From assembly GCF_000341735.1 (NCBI RefSeq), contig NZ_KB455575.1:2445802-2509801 (forward strand): DNA of 64,000 bases, given 5' to 3'. The translations under genes and the position numbers were made by a program. The notes under the pieces were generated by a model. That model did not search any database. It saw only the letters and a list, made by a program, of their open reading frames with translations, and was not told the origin of the DNA. Below, piece after piece: positions 18,343-28,512 of the stretch. The DNA is from Methylotuvimicrobium buryatense 5G (GTDB taxonomy: Bacteria > Pseudomonadota > Gammaproteobacteria > Methylococcales > Methylomonadaceae). The number at the start of each line of letters is the position of its first letter. Position 1 is the first letter of the stretch.

Positions 18343-20715
18343 GTGATAATTAAATTACTGATCACCTTTTTTAAATGGCTCAGCGTGCTTTTTCTAATCG
18401 GCCTGATATCAGCGGCGATTTACGGCTATCTGTTATTAGAGCGCATCTCCGAAGAACTGCCCGATGTTAACCGATTAAAGGATGTTCATTATCAAACGCC
18501 GCTACAAATTTATAGCAAAGATAATCTTTTAATCGCTGAATTCGGCGAAAAAAAACGTAGCCCTATCACGATCGACCAGGCTCCGAAAGAGCTAATTCAT
18601 GCATTTCTAGCCGCCGAAGACAAACATTTTTACGAACACCAAGGCGTCGATTTTGTAGGCCTATTTCGCGCCGCTTTGAAACTAGCCGCCACCGGTAAAA
18701 AGGAACAAGGCGGCAGCACGATCACGATGCAAGTCACACGAAACTTTCTACTGAGTCGCGAAAAAACCTACACTCGCAAATTAAAAGAAATACTTCTATC
18801 GCTCAAGATAGAAGAGATTTTTTCAAAAGATACTATTCTCGAACTTTATTTGAATAAGATCTATCTAGGTCAACGCTCCTACGGCGTTGCCGCTGCCGCC
18901 CAAACTTACTACGGCAAATCATTAAACGACCTTACGCTGGCGGAATCCGCAATGATAGCCGGCCTACCAAAAGCCCCTTCGGCCTATAATCCTATCGTTA
19001 ACCCTGCGCGGGCAATGGAAAGACGTGACTATGTATTATACCGAATGCATAAAATCGGCTATATCGACCAACAAACTTACCAAGCCGCCCTCGCCGAAGC
19101 CAATACAGCAAGAGTGATTCATCGCGGCATCGAACTGTCGGCGCCTTTTATCGCAGAAATGGCCCGGCAAAAAATTCTTGAACTTTACGGAACTCAAGCA
19201 TACGGTTCGGGGATGAAAGTCTACACGACGATTACCCGCCCTCTGCAAAACGCAGCCACACGGGCTTTAAGAAATGCGGTGCATAGCTATGACGAGCGCC
19301 ACGGATACCGTTTTAAATTGCCCGATGCTCCCGCTCAAAAAACCGACATCGACAAAATGCCGATCATCGGCGACAGCTATCCGGCGTTGATCAAACAAAT
19401 CGATAACGACAAAGCAATCGTCCAATTACGCGGCGGAAAAACCGTTGAAGTACCATGGAAGAACATGAAATGGGCGCGCAAATTTATTTCACGAAACGCG
19501 CGAGGGTCCGCGCCGCAATCCATCCGCGACCTATTCAAAACCGGCGACGCTATTTTTGTCAGACGACTGAACGATAAAACCTGGGCTTTAGCGCAAATAC
19601 CGGAAGCCGAAGGAGCTTTAGTCGCCATCGATACGATCGACGGAGCGATACTGGCATTAGCCGGCGGTTACGACTTCAATCACAACAAATTCAATCGAGT
19701 GACACAGTCGAACCGGCAACCGGGATCGGGCTTTAAACCCATTATCTATACAGCAGCCTTGGAAAACGGTTACACGGCCGCATCGCTAGTCAACGATGCT
19801 CCTATTGTAATGGAAGGCTCAAGGCCCGGTCATGAATGGCGTCCGGAGAACTATAATCGAAAGTTTTCCGGCCCGACCAGCCTAAGAGTGGCGCTTCGAC
19901 AATCCAAAAACCTGATTTCAGTTCGCTTGCTGATGAATTTAGGCATCAAGCCCGTCATTGAGACTGCCATGCGTTTCGGGTTTCAAAAGAATCAGCTACC
20001 CAATAGTTATACGCTTGCGCTGGGCAGCGGCCAAGCCACCCCACTGCAGATGGCGCGCGCTTATGCAGTCTTCGCGAACGGCGGCTTTCTGGTCGAGCCT
20101 TACTTGATCGACCGGATTGAGTCCGGCGACGGCAAATTACTGTATCAAGCCAATCCTCAAGTCGCCTGCCTGGATTGCTCCAGCGAATCTCCGGCATTCA
20201 TCAATCAAGCACCACGCATCATCACGCCGCAAATTAGTTTTTTAATGAACTCTCTGCTACGCGACGTTGTACAAAGAGGCACCGCAGTCAAAGCGAAACA
20301 ACTCGGACGCGCCGACCTTGCCGGAAAAACCGGCACGACCAACGATCACCGCGACGCATGGTTTAACGGTTATAGCGCCACCGTATCCGCCGCGGCATGG
20401 GTAGGATTCGACAATTTCAACAGCTTGGGCGACAAAGAAACCGGCGGCGCCGCCGCCTTGCCGATGTGGATGGAATTCATGCAAACCGCTTTACGCGATA
20501 AGCCGGAAATCCCTTTAACGCAGCCGGAAGGTGTTGCAAAGATGTATGTCGACGCAGAAAGCGGCATGATGCTTTCGGCAGAAATACCGGGAGGCATATG
20601 GGAATTTTTCGACACGACGCAACAAGCCAAAATGCATTCGCACACGAATTTCGAATTCACGGAACCCGGAGAAGCCAATTTCAGCGAAAGACATCCCATT
20701 GAAACGCTGTTTTAG
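18343..20715 (+). CDS. mrcA: Penicillin-binding protein 1A (bifunctional)
   Basis: Polymerises and cross-links peptidoglycan at the inner membrane. The 790-residue protein begins with GTG. A membrane anchor covers residues 8-32. The GT51 transglycosylase has its catalytic Glu at 92 in AEDKHFYEHQG and the block QGGSTITMQVTRNF. An OB-like insert follows. The transpeptidase motifs are SxxK in PGSGFKP, SxN as RQSKNLIS, and KTG in AGKTGTTNDHRDAW. Divergence from pilM matches the known gammaproteobacterial order. Confidence 0.97.
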   Translation: MIIKLLITFFKWLSVLFLIGLISAAIYGYLLLERISEELPDVNRLKDVHYQTPLQIYSKDNLLIAEFGEKKRSPITIDQAPKELIHAFLAAEDKHFYEHQGVDFVGLFRAALKLAATGKKEQGGSTITMQVTRNFLLSREKTYTRKLKEILLSLKIEEIFSKDTILELYLNKIYLGQRSYGVAAAAQTYYGKSLNDLTLAESAMIAGLPKAPSAYNPIVNPARAMERRDYVLYRMHKIGYIDQQTYQAALAEANTARVIHRGIELSAPFIAEMARQKILELYGTQAYGSGMKVYTTITRPLQNAATRALRNAVHSYDERHGYRFKLPDAPAQKTDIDKMPIIGDSYPALIKQIDNDKAIVQLRGGKTVEVPWKNMKWARKFISRNARGSAPQSIRDLFKTGDAIFVRRLNDKTWALAQIPEAEGALVAIDTIDGAILALAGGYDFNHNKFNRVTQSNRQPGSGFKPIIYTAALENGYTAASLVNDAPIVMEGSRPGHEWRPENYNRKFSGPTSLRVALRQSKNLISVRLLMNLGIKPVIETAMRFGFQKNQLPNSYTLALGSGQATPLQMARAYAVFANGGFLVEPYLIDRIESGDGKLLYQANPQVACLDCSSESPAFINQAPRIITPQISFLMNSLLRDVVQRGTAVKAKQLGRADLAGKTGTTNDHRDAWFNGYSATVSAAAWVGFDNFNSLGDKETGGAAALPMWMEFMQTALRDKPEIPLTQPEGVAKMYVDAESGMMLSAEIPGGIWEFFDTTQQAKMHSHTNFEFTEPGEANFSERHPIETLF

Positions 20716-20727
20716 CCCCTAAGAACA

Positions 20728-20795
20728 TCAATGCCATTAAGTTAAGCCGTTCGTGGCGAGCCTGTCGAACCATGGGCGGCTTAACTTATCGACTC
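20728..20795. mobile_element. Modular MITE fragment, module c only
   Basis: TCAATGCCATTAAGTTAAG, then a hairpin CCGTTCG...CATGGGCGG, then CTTAACTTATCGACTC. This is one of the two hairpin modules seen joined in the copies at 8219, 47370, 49904 and 60590. It lies between two convergent genes and its stem could slow transcription. Confidence 0.7.
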
Positions 20796-20820
20796 GAACT
20801 TCGACATGTCTTAAAAAGGA

Positions 20821-22317
20821 TCAACCGCCAAGCTCGCCACCATCAGCTTCAAACCTGACCTGATAGCGCATATATTGCGCAGTCTCTTCCAGCAAGCGCA
20901 ACAGCACCAAACGCCCCTCCTTCAACGCAATCTCAGTGCCCAAATTAAACTTCTTATGCCAGGGAAGATAGCATTGATAATGCCCTTCGTAACTTTCCAT
21001 TATAAAAATCTCCTCAGGCGATGAATCGGCGGTGGTAACCGCAAACGGGCTTTCAGAAACCAATTCCAATAAAGCACTCTGGTATAGCGATTTTTTAACC
21101 GACACAATTGGTCTTGCAATCGCCAACAAAGGCTGCAAGCTTTGACCATAAAGAATCAGCAAGCTGTTTCCTTCTACAGGCAGCTTCAAGTATTCCGCAA
21201 GATAAATCGCGGGCAAACCGGTTTTAAACGTTTTGATAGCACCGTATTGCAGTTCGACTTTTTCCTGCTTTTTTTGTCTGCCCCAAATTTCATCATTGCT
21301 GATCCGGCTTAAAACTTGTTCTTCAGGCTCGGGGTCGGCCGCCAATTCGAAATACTCCAGTATTTTTTCAGGCTTCGGCGTATTGATTAACGAAACCCGG
21401 CCGCCGCGAATATGCTTATTCAAAAACAATGCGGCCTGCTCATAGCCCGAAACGAAAGCATAATACTTGGGTAAAACGCGTTCCGTACTACGAACCAATT
21501 GCTGAAAATTAGACAACGTATTAAAGAGAGCGGCCCCATAAGTAACCGGCAAACTCACCTGCGTATTCAGCACGGCTTTAGTCAACGCTTCGACATGGAA
21601 AGTCAGCACTTTCAGACCTTCCGGCTTTAAAACCAAAGGCTCGGGCGGTTTACCGCGTTGATAGTCCCAATAAAAACCCGTCTGATGCTCAAATAGCGTC
21701 AATAAAGCTTGCTTTTGCGTGCAAAAAGCAAATAAGGCCTGAATCTCATCACGATTAAAACGATAGGGATTACAAATAACAAACAGTAAATTGCGCCGCA
21801 AAGCCTTGGCACCGCTATTCAACGGCTGAAATACCGGCAAAGCCGACGTAATCAACGTATCCAACCCGGCCTCTTGAGCATGCTGATAGGCGAGCCCCAT
21901 ATCATGCCAAAACGAACCGGGTAATCGTTCATAACTCAGTGCGCGATGAAAACTACTCCAGCCAAGCATTTGCAAAGCATAGTTAGCATGCAAAGCCTTA
22001 TTGGCCGCATTGGTTTGCGCTAAAAAAATATGCAACTGTGCCAGATATACCATCAACTGAGAAGACAACCGAGCCAGCTTATAAAGATCCGGTTTTTGTA
22101 TAATAATCCGCTCTAAAAATTCAACGATCTTAACCACCACCGGATCGAACAAATCGACGACTAGAGCCAGCTCCTCGCTATCGAGCTTCTCGCTTTGCTT
22201 GACCAGTAGATTCAAAACCTTTAATACTTCGCTACCAACCGCCACCGCATCAGGCGAGTTCAATTGACTGAACCAATGTTTTACGGACGAACGATTTAAT
22301 TCAAAAGGCAGGGTCAT
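20821..22317 (-). CDS. Large hypothetical protein next to mrcA
   Basis: A 498-residue, soluble, Leu-rich, mainly alpha-helical protein of no family I recognise; no signal or membrane segment. Residues 1-290 are helical. The last 170 residues include beta-rich segments (SLLILYGQSLQPLLAIARPIV; FIMESYEGHYQCYLPWHKKF) that could be a small beta-barrel such as an atypical PilZ domain, but the RxxxR/DxSxxG signature is not evident. It is convergent with mrcA. Confidence 0.7.
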   Translation of the reverse strand: MTLPFELNRSSVKHWFSQLNSPDAVAVGSEVLKVLNLLVKQSEKLDSEELALVVDLFDPVVVKIVEFLERIIIQKPDLYKLARLSSQLMVYLAQLHIFLAQTNAANKALHANYALQMLGWSSFHRALSYERLPGSFWHDMGLAYQHAQEAGLDTLITSALPVFQPLNSGAKALRRNLLFVICNPYRFNRDEIQALFAFCTQKQALLTLFEHQTGFYWDYQRGKPPEPLVLKPEGLKVLTFHVEALTKAVLNTQVSLPVTYGAALFNTLSNFQQLVRSTERVLPKYYAFVSGYEQAALFLNKHIRGGRVSLINTPKPEKILEYFELAADPEPEEQVLSRISNDEIWGRQKKQEKVELQYGAIKTFKTGLPAIYLAEYLKLPVEGNSLLILYGQSLQPLLAIARPIVSVKKSLYQSALLELVSESPFAVTTADSSPEEIFIMESYEGHYQCYLPWHKKFNLGTEIALKEGRLVLLRLLEETAQYMRYQVRFEADGGELGG

Positions 22318-23377
22318 GACAAATAATGATGCTTTTGTGACAAATGCGTTAATTCTAGCGCTTTTGAATGAAATTGAAAGAAAGTTGATATTTTACAGCC
22401 GATTTGTATCTCGCTTCTTTACGTTTCTATCAATAAAGAGGCTGTGAAAGTACCCGCGAATACATCATAAAAAAACCTGATTAGCAAGTTTCTTCGGCTA
22501 AAGCCCAAAGACCAGCATATCCCTAGCAGGACGGGTTTCGTAAGCCATGCGCGTTAAGCTAAAAACGGCCAACCCGCATCACGCTATTCCCCAAGCTCCA
22601 GATCGGGAAAGCCCACCTCCGGAAGCTCCAGCTTCCCCTAGCAGAACGGGGTTTGCAACCCCGTCCTAAACGTTTTGACTTTGGCCGAAGTTAGCCGAAA
22701 TGTTTAGGGCAAACCGAAACGTTGGGGACGGGTTAAATAACCCGTCCCGCAAAGGAAGCTCCAGCTTCCTGAGACCGACACAACCTATAAGCGCCAACTT
22801 AAGGGAAAACTCGTCATTCCGCCAGGGATTGGCGGAATCCAGGTCCAGGGATGGCAATGCTTAGCTTCACACTCATGCAACCTGGATATCGGCAATCCAT
22901 GCCGTTACCTGATTAGCAAGTTTCTTCAGCTAAAGCCCAAAAACCAGCATATCCCTAGCAGGACGGGGTTTGCAACCCCGTCCTAAACGTTTTGACTTTG
23001 GCCGAAGTTAGCCGAAATGTTTAGGGCAAACCGAAACGTTGGGGACGGGTTAAATAACCCGTCCCGCAAAAGAAAACTCGTCATTCCGCCAGGGATTGGC
23101 GGAATCCAGGTCCAGGGATGGCGATGCTTAGCTTCACACTCATGTAACCTGGATATCGGCAATCCATGCCGTTATGACGAATAAAGCCACAAATACACCA
23201 TAGTATAGGCACTAAGTTGGTGCTTATGCCGACACAACTGCCGCACACTCTCAATCAACCCCGACTCGCTCGTTCACTCTTTCTTGATTGTCGGGAAGCT
23301 AGAGCTTCCCGAACAGGTTACCCAAGCTGGAGCTCTCATCGTTATACATAAATTGAAGGATCACCTAGCGTTAGGTG
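22318..23377. repeat. Tandemly duplicated repeat block
   Basis: About 1 kb with no gene. Two long direct repeats, starting near 22481 and 22909, each contain CCTGATTAGCAAGTTTCTTC, a 110-base dyad element and a TCGTCATTCCGCCAGGGATTG block. The dyad elements (22640-22750 and 22959-23068) pair a GACGGGG...CCCCGTC hairpin with a GACGGGTTAAATAACCCGTC hairpin. Near 23290-23340 are GGGAAGCTAGAGCTTCCC and CCCAAGCTGGAGCT palindromes. Confidence 0.7.
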
Positions 23378-23521
23378 TCACTGCCATTAAGTTAACGGAA
23401 ACTGGTCATTCCGCCATGGACTGGCGAAATCCAGTGCCATGGATGGCAAGCTTTTGAGGTGCATTAGAGCCTGAATACAAGCATTATTCATTTCTGTGAT
23501 GGCTTAACTTAATGGCAGTGA
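23378..23521. mobile_element. Modular MITE, module a
   Basis: Ends are TCACTGCCATTAAGTTAA and TTAACTTAATGGCAGTGA with the CCGCCATGGACTGGCG hairpin inside. The left flank (TAGCGTTAGGTG) and right flank (CGCTCTGCG) do not match, so the copy may have been rearranged after insertion. Confidence 0.8.
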
Positions 23522-23746
23522 CGCTCTGCGTGGGAACTATAGGGGGGGGGGTGAATCATTACAGAAACGCTTGTTTGAGAATGTAGGATGCGGTGAACAG
23601 CGTGAACCGCATCAATCACGAACCATGCGGTTCGCGCTTCACCGCATCCTAGGGACTAAGGCAAGACCGGCATGCATTCCCACACTGGCGCGGAGGGAAC
23701 GAGGAAAAGCCGACTATCTTGACACCGGTAAAAAACAAAATCGGCA

Positions 23747-24733
23747 TTATTGCAGCAATGCATCCAAAGTATCGGCAGCAAAAATGCGCCCGGCCCACTT
23801 TTCGAGTTGTCGAGTGTCGGCTTGTTGTATGCGTTGTTCGGCCCACGCAGGCAAATCACCGTATTTCAAACGAATTTGCATGCTCAACAAGTGAGCGGCT
23901 TCTTTTCGAACGCCGCGTTTCTCGCCTATTTTTTCACCTTCCTTCATGCCTTCATTTTTCCATTGCAGGGTCCAATCGGTCATTTGTTCAGCTAACATGG
24001 CGTCTACCTCATTCAGTTCTTGATACTCAGGGATGCTGTCTTGTTTTAATTTTACGCGCAATAGACGACTTAACCAAATGGCAAAGCTTCGACGAATGTC
24101 TTGATATTGCGGCGTTTTCAGTTGTTGGTGCAAGCGCTGAACACAGGCCCGCATGTCATCCGGCGTGCGGCAATGTTCCATGGCAATCAGATGCCCGACC
24201 AGATTGTTAGGATGCTTTTGGCTGTAGTCTTTCGGGGTATCTTTTTCTTGCAATAAAAAATAACTCAGGCGCGGCGTGTAAGCGCTTAACGCGGGATGCA
24301 CCGAATCAATCAAGCCGTCTATGGCTACCGGGCCTGTCCAGTCCGACGAACCATTATAAATGACGATGGGCATCACCGGCGGCAGTTTGTCGCCTTTTTT
24401 CAGGGACTGGGAGCGGATGATGTCTTGATAGAGCAGGCCCATATAGGTCATCACGCGATTGGCCATAAAATAGTCGTCGCTGGATTGAAATTCCAGCAGC
24501 AAATAGAGATACAGCCAGGTGTCTTTAAATTTCAGCCGCCAGATGCTGTCATCGTGACGCTGGCGTAAGTCATCGGTAACAAAACTGGATTTATACGGTT
24601 CCAGAGTTTTAAAGTCGATAGCGTCCAGCCAGTCGGGATGAACGAAGCCGGTGATTAAGTCTTCGACCAGGCGCGGGTGACTGAATAGCAATTTATAGCC
24701 GGTGTCGTGCTTCATTGATTTTTTAGTGCTCAT
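23747..24733 (-). CDS. Rpn-family PD-(D/E)XK nuclease
   Basis: A 328-residue protein of the Rpn (recombination-promoting nuclease / YhgA-like) family. The N-terminal nuclease domain begins HDTGYKLLFSHPRLVEDLI; active-site elements include DDSIWRLKF and LLLEFQSS. A variable middle with PVMPIVIYNGSSDW follows, then a Gly/Lys/Glu-rich linker (EGMKEGEKIGEKRG) and a short C-terminal helical domain LRLKYGDLPAWAEQRI, typical of DUF4351-like tails. The ATG at 24733 is chosen; an open frame with TTG-type starts extends to 24787. E. coli Rpn proteins promote recA-independent recombination in vivo. Confidence 0.85.
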   Translation of the reverse strand: MSTKKSMKHDTGYKLLFSHPRLVEDLITGFVHPDWLDAIDFKTLEPYKSSFVTDDLRQRHDDSIWRLKFKDTWLYLYLLLEFQSSDDYFMANRVMTYMGLLYQDIIRSQSLKKGDKLPPVMPIVIYNGSSDWTGPVAIDGLIDSVHPALSAYTPRLSYFLLQEKDTPKDYSQKHPNNLVGHLIAMEHCRTPDDMRACVQRLHQQLKTPQYQDIRRSFAIWLSRLLRVKLKQDSIPEYQELNEVDAMLAEQMTDWTLQWKNEGMKEGEKIGEKRGVRKEAAHLLSMQIRLKYGDLPAWAEQRIQQADTRQLEKWAGRIFAADTLDALLQ

Positions 24734-24822
24734 GGTTTTCGCATAGGATTTCACCTGTAACATATATTGCTGATAACCCAAAAGCATAAATGAGAACTCA
24801 GAAAACTAGCACCGCCAATCAG

Positions 24823-24872
24823 GCTTGCACGGGGTAATCGAGAATCAGGTTTTTAAAGTTTTGATCGTGCAT
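24823..24872 (-). pseudogene. Remnant 5' end of a second Rpn-type gene
   Basis: Fifty bases nearly identical to the first 17 codons of the Rpn-type gene at 47930-48820 (MHDQNFKNLILDYPVQA). The similarity stops abruptly, so only the tip of a gene remains. Confidence 0.8.
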
Positions 24873-25061
24873 GAATCCAATAGCTTGAGTCAACGCTTCA
24901 ATTATCGTTAACTATCGATTTCAAGCGAAATGATTTCAGCCATAACTATAGCCACTATTGAATACCCTTGCATCCACTTTCTATTTTTGATTACTCTGGA
25001 GCGACCTAAAACGATCTAGTGCAATTCCGCTCTATGTGAGCGAAACAAAAACGACATTACG

Positions 25062-25335
25062 TTGAATGTTGAAGAGTTCTTGGTTGCCGAGATCAAACAT
25101 AAACTCATCGACGGTCATATCCCTACCATGAAGGGAAGGAGAGGCAATCATAACCGCATTGCCGAAAATATCTATACAAACAGAATTCAGCAATCATCTA
25201 AAAAATCAACCCTATTTCACCGAAACTCCGGCCATCATCGTCGCAGTACTACCAAAAACGACCCGGTGCAGCAACTGAAAATAGACATTGAAGAGACATA
25301 CGAAAAGTGCGATAAATTACAATTTAACCCAATAA
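25062..25335 (+). pseudogene. Decayed Uma2-family gene
   Basis: The frame from 25062 reads VEEFLVAEIKHKLIDGHI, matching the Uma2 N terminus. Further on, another frame reads YFTETPAIIVAVLPKTTR, matching YYTETPIIIVEVLSKTTR of the intact gene at 256-846. Frame changes and deletions separate the two, so the gene is dead. It lies just upstream of the first polysaccharide glycosyltransferase. Confidence 0.8.
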
Positions 25336-25353
25336 TATTATCGATCTATTAAA

Positions 25354-26376
25354 ATGAAAATATGGATGCCTTACATCGCCGCAGGTAGCGGGTCGGATAT
25401 TTCAACTCACTATCTAGCAGCCGGCTTAAAAAAATTTGGGTGTGAGGTAATAAAGCAGTCATTCAATCGCTATTTTGAATTCGCTCCGTGGTTACTCAAG
25501 CGAGTAACGCCACCAGCCGATACCGATATTGTCTTAACAAACAGCTGGAATGGGTTCGCTTTTATACGCCACGGTGCCCGCATGGTAACTGTGGATAGAC
25601 TGTTTGTACTTGACCCAGCTTTAGAGCCCTATAAAAGTAAGCTACAGCGTTATTATCACCAATACCTCGTACGCCATTTCGTGCGCCAAAGTCTAAATCA
25701 TGCCGATGCAGTTGTAGCCGTTAGCCATTACACTGCGGATATTTTAGCTCGCACTCTGCAGTGCTCCCGACCACACGTCATCGTTAATGCGATAGACACC
25801 GACTTTTTTTCTCCACCGCCCTCAAATAAAGAACCGTTGCTAAATCGCCCGGTTCGCTTGCTTTATGTGGGCAACTTATCCGCTCGTAAAGGTACAGATC
25901 TACTGGCTCCAATTGCCCGTGTGCTCGGCAGCAGGTACGAGCTTCGTTATACATCAGGGTTACGCCTTGCTAAAAACTTTACCAACAGCCCGCCTAACTT
26001 GCTACCTATCGGGCGCCTTAACCAAGAACAGGTTCGCGAGGCTTACCGACAAGCAGACTTGTTGATTTTTCCGTCGCGCGGCGAAGGTTTGCCTAGAGCA
26101 GTCATGGAAGCGATGGCTTGCGGCACGCCTGTGGTAGCTGCCAATGTCTCCTCACTCCCTGAAGCAGTATCGGATCATGTCGGTCGTCTTTGCCCTGTTG
26201 ATGATGTCATGGGCTTTGTGAATGCAATACATGAATTGACTCAAGACCCGATTGCTTTAAATAATATGAGCATGAATGCACGCTCTCATGCAGAACAACA
26301 TTTTAATCTGAATAGAATGATAGAAGAGTATGTTGTTTTGTTTGAGCAGGTCTTACAAAAATCGAAAAATTCTTGA
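25354..26376 (+). CDS. GT4-family glycosyltransferase
   Basis: A 340-residue retaining glycosyltransferase with the GT-B fold. N-terminal acceptor domain: MKIWMPYIAAGSGSDIS. Donor domain: LLYVGNLSARKGTDLLAPIA and the nucleotide-sugar motif SRGEGLPRAVMEAMACGTPV with the two-Glu E-x7-E signature. The sugar is unknown; GT4 enzymes often use GDP-mannose. It is followed 39 bases later by a methyltransferase on the same strand, probably co-transcribed. Confidence 0.9.
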   Translation: MKIWMPYIAAGSGSDISTHYLAAGLKKFGCEVIKQSFNRYFEFAPWLLKRVTPPADTDIVLTNSWNGFAFIRHGARMVTVDRLFVLDPALEPYKSKLQRYYHQYLVRHFVRQSLNHADAVVAVSHYTADILARTLQCSRPHVIVNAIDTDFFSPPPSNKEPLLNRPVRLLYVGNLSARKGTDLLAPIARVLGSRYELRYTSGLRLAKNFTNSPPNLLPIGRLNQEQVREAYRQADLLIFPSRGEGLPRAVMEAMACGTPVVAANVSSLPEAVSDHVGRLCPVDDVMGFVNAIHELTQDPIALNNMSMNARSHAEQHFNLNRMIEEYVVLFEQVLQKSKNS

Positions 26377-26415
26377 CCGTTTTCATGTGTCGTCCAAATA
26401 ATCAAGGGGGCCATT

Positions 26416-27201
26416 TTGAGCATTAAGCATCAAAATTACATACAAAACATTTTTTCCATTCTTGATGATATTGGCCGTAAAGCAAGTTTCGATAATGCAA
26501 TTATCGATTTTGGATGCGGCACTGGCCAAACAGTAAAATTGTTACTTCAGAAAGGCTACCGTAACACTGTTGGTTTCGATATAGATCCTGAGAGAATCGA
26601 AATAGCCAAAAAAAGTGTCACTCCCGAGCATCAGAGCTGTTTTCATACCATTAATATATGTCCCTATCATTTGCCAATACAAGACGACTCTGTAGACTTT
26701 TTATTCAGCAGCCAAGTTCTAGAACATGTCGAAGTACTTGATGAAGTTTTTTCCGAATTGTCTCGAATAATGAAATCGGACGCAATTAGTGTGCATATTT
26801 TTCCTCCCAAGTTCAGACTACTGGAAACCCACACCCATGTTCCCTTTGGAAACACTTTTAGATCAACAGGATGGCATCGACTATGGATTTTACTTGGGTT
26901 TAGACAAACACTAACGGAACACCTGTCTTCTACACAATGCGCACAAGCCCATTTAGCCTATCTCCGTAAAAGAACATTTTACCGCACTGAAAAAGAAATT
27001 ATCGCCATTGCAAACCGTCATGATCTAAAGGCCTATTTTCTAAATGGATTAAAATATTCGCATAATCTAAGAGTTTTACAGCCCATGGCCCCATTCAAGT
27101 TAACCAAGTTCTTTTATAGTTCATTTATATCTAAACTTTTAGTATTAGAGCCCGACAACAATAAACAGAATTCGTCATTGCGCGCTGATTTTGGCTCATA
27201 G
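26416..27201 (+). CDS. Class I SAM-dependent methyltransferase
   Basis: A 261-residue methyltransferase. It starts with TTG, with AAGGGGG just upstream. SAM motif I is IIDFGCGTGQTV, the acidic residue after strand 2 lies in VGFDIDPERI, and the motif II region is SVDFLFSSQVLEHV. The C-terminal half is divergent, as in polysaccharide methylases. The partner glycosyltransferase suggests methylation of a glycan, which is inference. Confidence 0.85.
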   Translation: MSIKHQNYIQNIFSILDDIGRKASFDNAIIDFGCGTGQTVKLLLQKGYRNTVGFDIDPERIEIAKKSVTPEHQSCFHTINICPYHLPIQDDSVDFLFSSQVLEHVEVLDEVFSELSRIMKSDAISVHIFPPKFRLLETHTHVPFGNTFRSTGWHRLWILLGFRQTLTEHLSSTQCAQAHLAYLRKRTFYRTEKEIIAIANRHDLKAYFLNGLKYSHNLRVLQPMAPFKLTKFFYSSFISKLLVLEPDNNKQNSSLRADFGS

Positions 27202-27354
27202 ATATTCGGTATGTTCCCAAATTTTCGTAAGAAACGACTCCGTTTACCAACCGACAGCTAATAAAAATCAATTTGATTCAAGTTATTTTTAATACGGTAA
27301 TTTATGAGTAATGCGCATAATCCAGTCGTTTGTTCATACGGACTTTAAATTCGA

Positions 27355-28512
27355 CTACTGATGATTCGGTACCGACAGCAACAACTCCAAATACGCATTT
27401 GCCGCTTTATCGACCGTAAAATCCTCGGCGTGGGCTTTTAATTGCTCGGGAGGCACAAAAAACTCCCCTTTCAAACTCTTTACGATGGCATTACCAAGCG
27501 CATCGATATCGCCTACCGGCACCAATTGCCCATAACGCCCTTCTTCCAATATTTCGGCGGGTCCGCTTGGGCAATCTGTAGCGACTATCTGGGTACCGGC
27601 CGCCATCGCCTCAATCAACACGCCGGGTAAACCTTCGGTCCTGGAAGATAAAACCAAGACAGCCGCTTTATTCATCCAAGGCAAAGGATTAGCCTGAAAG
27701 CCCGGACAATGAACACATGCATGCAAGTCATAATCGCTAATCATCTTATCAATGACTGATATTAACGGCCCGTCGCCCAAAAGCACCAAGCGCGCTTGCA
27801 CCTGCTTGACTACCTGAGCGAAGGCGGGAAGCAAAATGTCCAAGCCTTTTAATTTTACGAATCGCCCGGCGAAAACAACCCAGGGCCGATCGTCGGGTAT
27901 GTCTTGAATAGGCAGATCTTCAGCTAAAAGCTCCTGTGTCTGCGGCGTGACGACAGGATTGTAAACCACATGAAGGCGTTCACGCGAAACCGGCAAATAC
28001 CGGCTAAAATCCTGTGCGACGCCCTTGGAAACAGCAATTACGGCTCGTAAATCCGTACAATATCGGCGTAAAAGAGACATCACCAGGCGTTCTTTCAAAC
28101 GCTTGAAAATTCCGGTGAATTGTTGCTGCGTGGATATATGATTATGCACGCTCATCACAATCGGCGTCGTCAAACGCAACCGGCGAGTCACCCATAACGC
28201 GACCAAAGCAATATCATTCGGCGCCGCCAAAATATGCGTCGGTTTGCGCCGCCTGAGATAACGCCACAGACCGACAGGCAGCCAATAACTACTATGTCGC
28301 GCCAGTTCGAATACGCGGACTGATTCCGGCAGATCCCGACATAGCGGGCCTTTGAACTGACTTACCAATAAATCGACCTCAAACCCTTTTTGCCTAAATG
28401 CCTCAATCAAATAAATATGCACGCGCTCCATTCCTCCGCCGGCCAAGGTCGGTATCATTACGGCCAGTCTTATATTTGTTTGTTCAACGGACATTGAATT
28501 TAAATCTATCAT
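27355..28512 (-). CDS. GT4-family glycosyltransferase
   Basis: About 385 residues. N-terminal domain LAVMIPTLAGGGMERVHIYL is the standard GT4 opening. Donor site: VFAGRFVKLKGLDILLPAFA and SSRTEGLPGVLIEAMAAGTQIV with E-x7-E. Possible starts are the ATG at 28512 (MIDLNSM) or 28494 (MSVEQ); frame further upstream runs into a REP-like repeat and is not coding. It is the last gene of the minus-strand cluster that begins at 34641. Confidence 0.9.
   Translation of the reverse strand: MIDLNSMSVEQTNIRLAVMIPTLAGGGMERVHIYLIEAFRQKGFEVDLLVSQFKGPLCRDLPESVRVFELARHSSYWLPVGLWRYLRRRKPTHILAAPNDIALVALWVTRRLRLTTPIVMSVHNHISTQQQFTGIFKRLKERLVMSLLRRYCTDLRAVIAVSKGVAQDFSRYLPVSRERLHVVYNPVVTPQTQELLAEDLPIQDIPDDRPWVVFAGRFVKLKGLDILLPAFAQVVKQVQARLVLLGDGPLISVIDKMISDYDLHACVHCPGFQANPLPWMNKAAVLVLSSRTEGLPGVLIEAMAAGTQIVATDCPSGPAEILEEGRYGQLVPVGDIDALGNAIVKSLKGEFFVPPEQLKAHAEDFTVDKAANAYLELLLSVPNHQ

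Noticed and set aside
22481-23190. CRISPR array
   Set aside because: The repeats are long, few, internally palindromic and not separated by uniform spacers; no cas genes are present.
23571-24210. Plus-strand open frames opposite the Rpn gene
   Set aside because: They are antisense shadows of the intact Rpn-type gene and begin in repeats.
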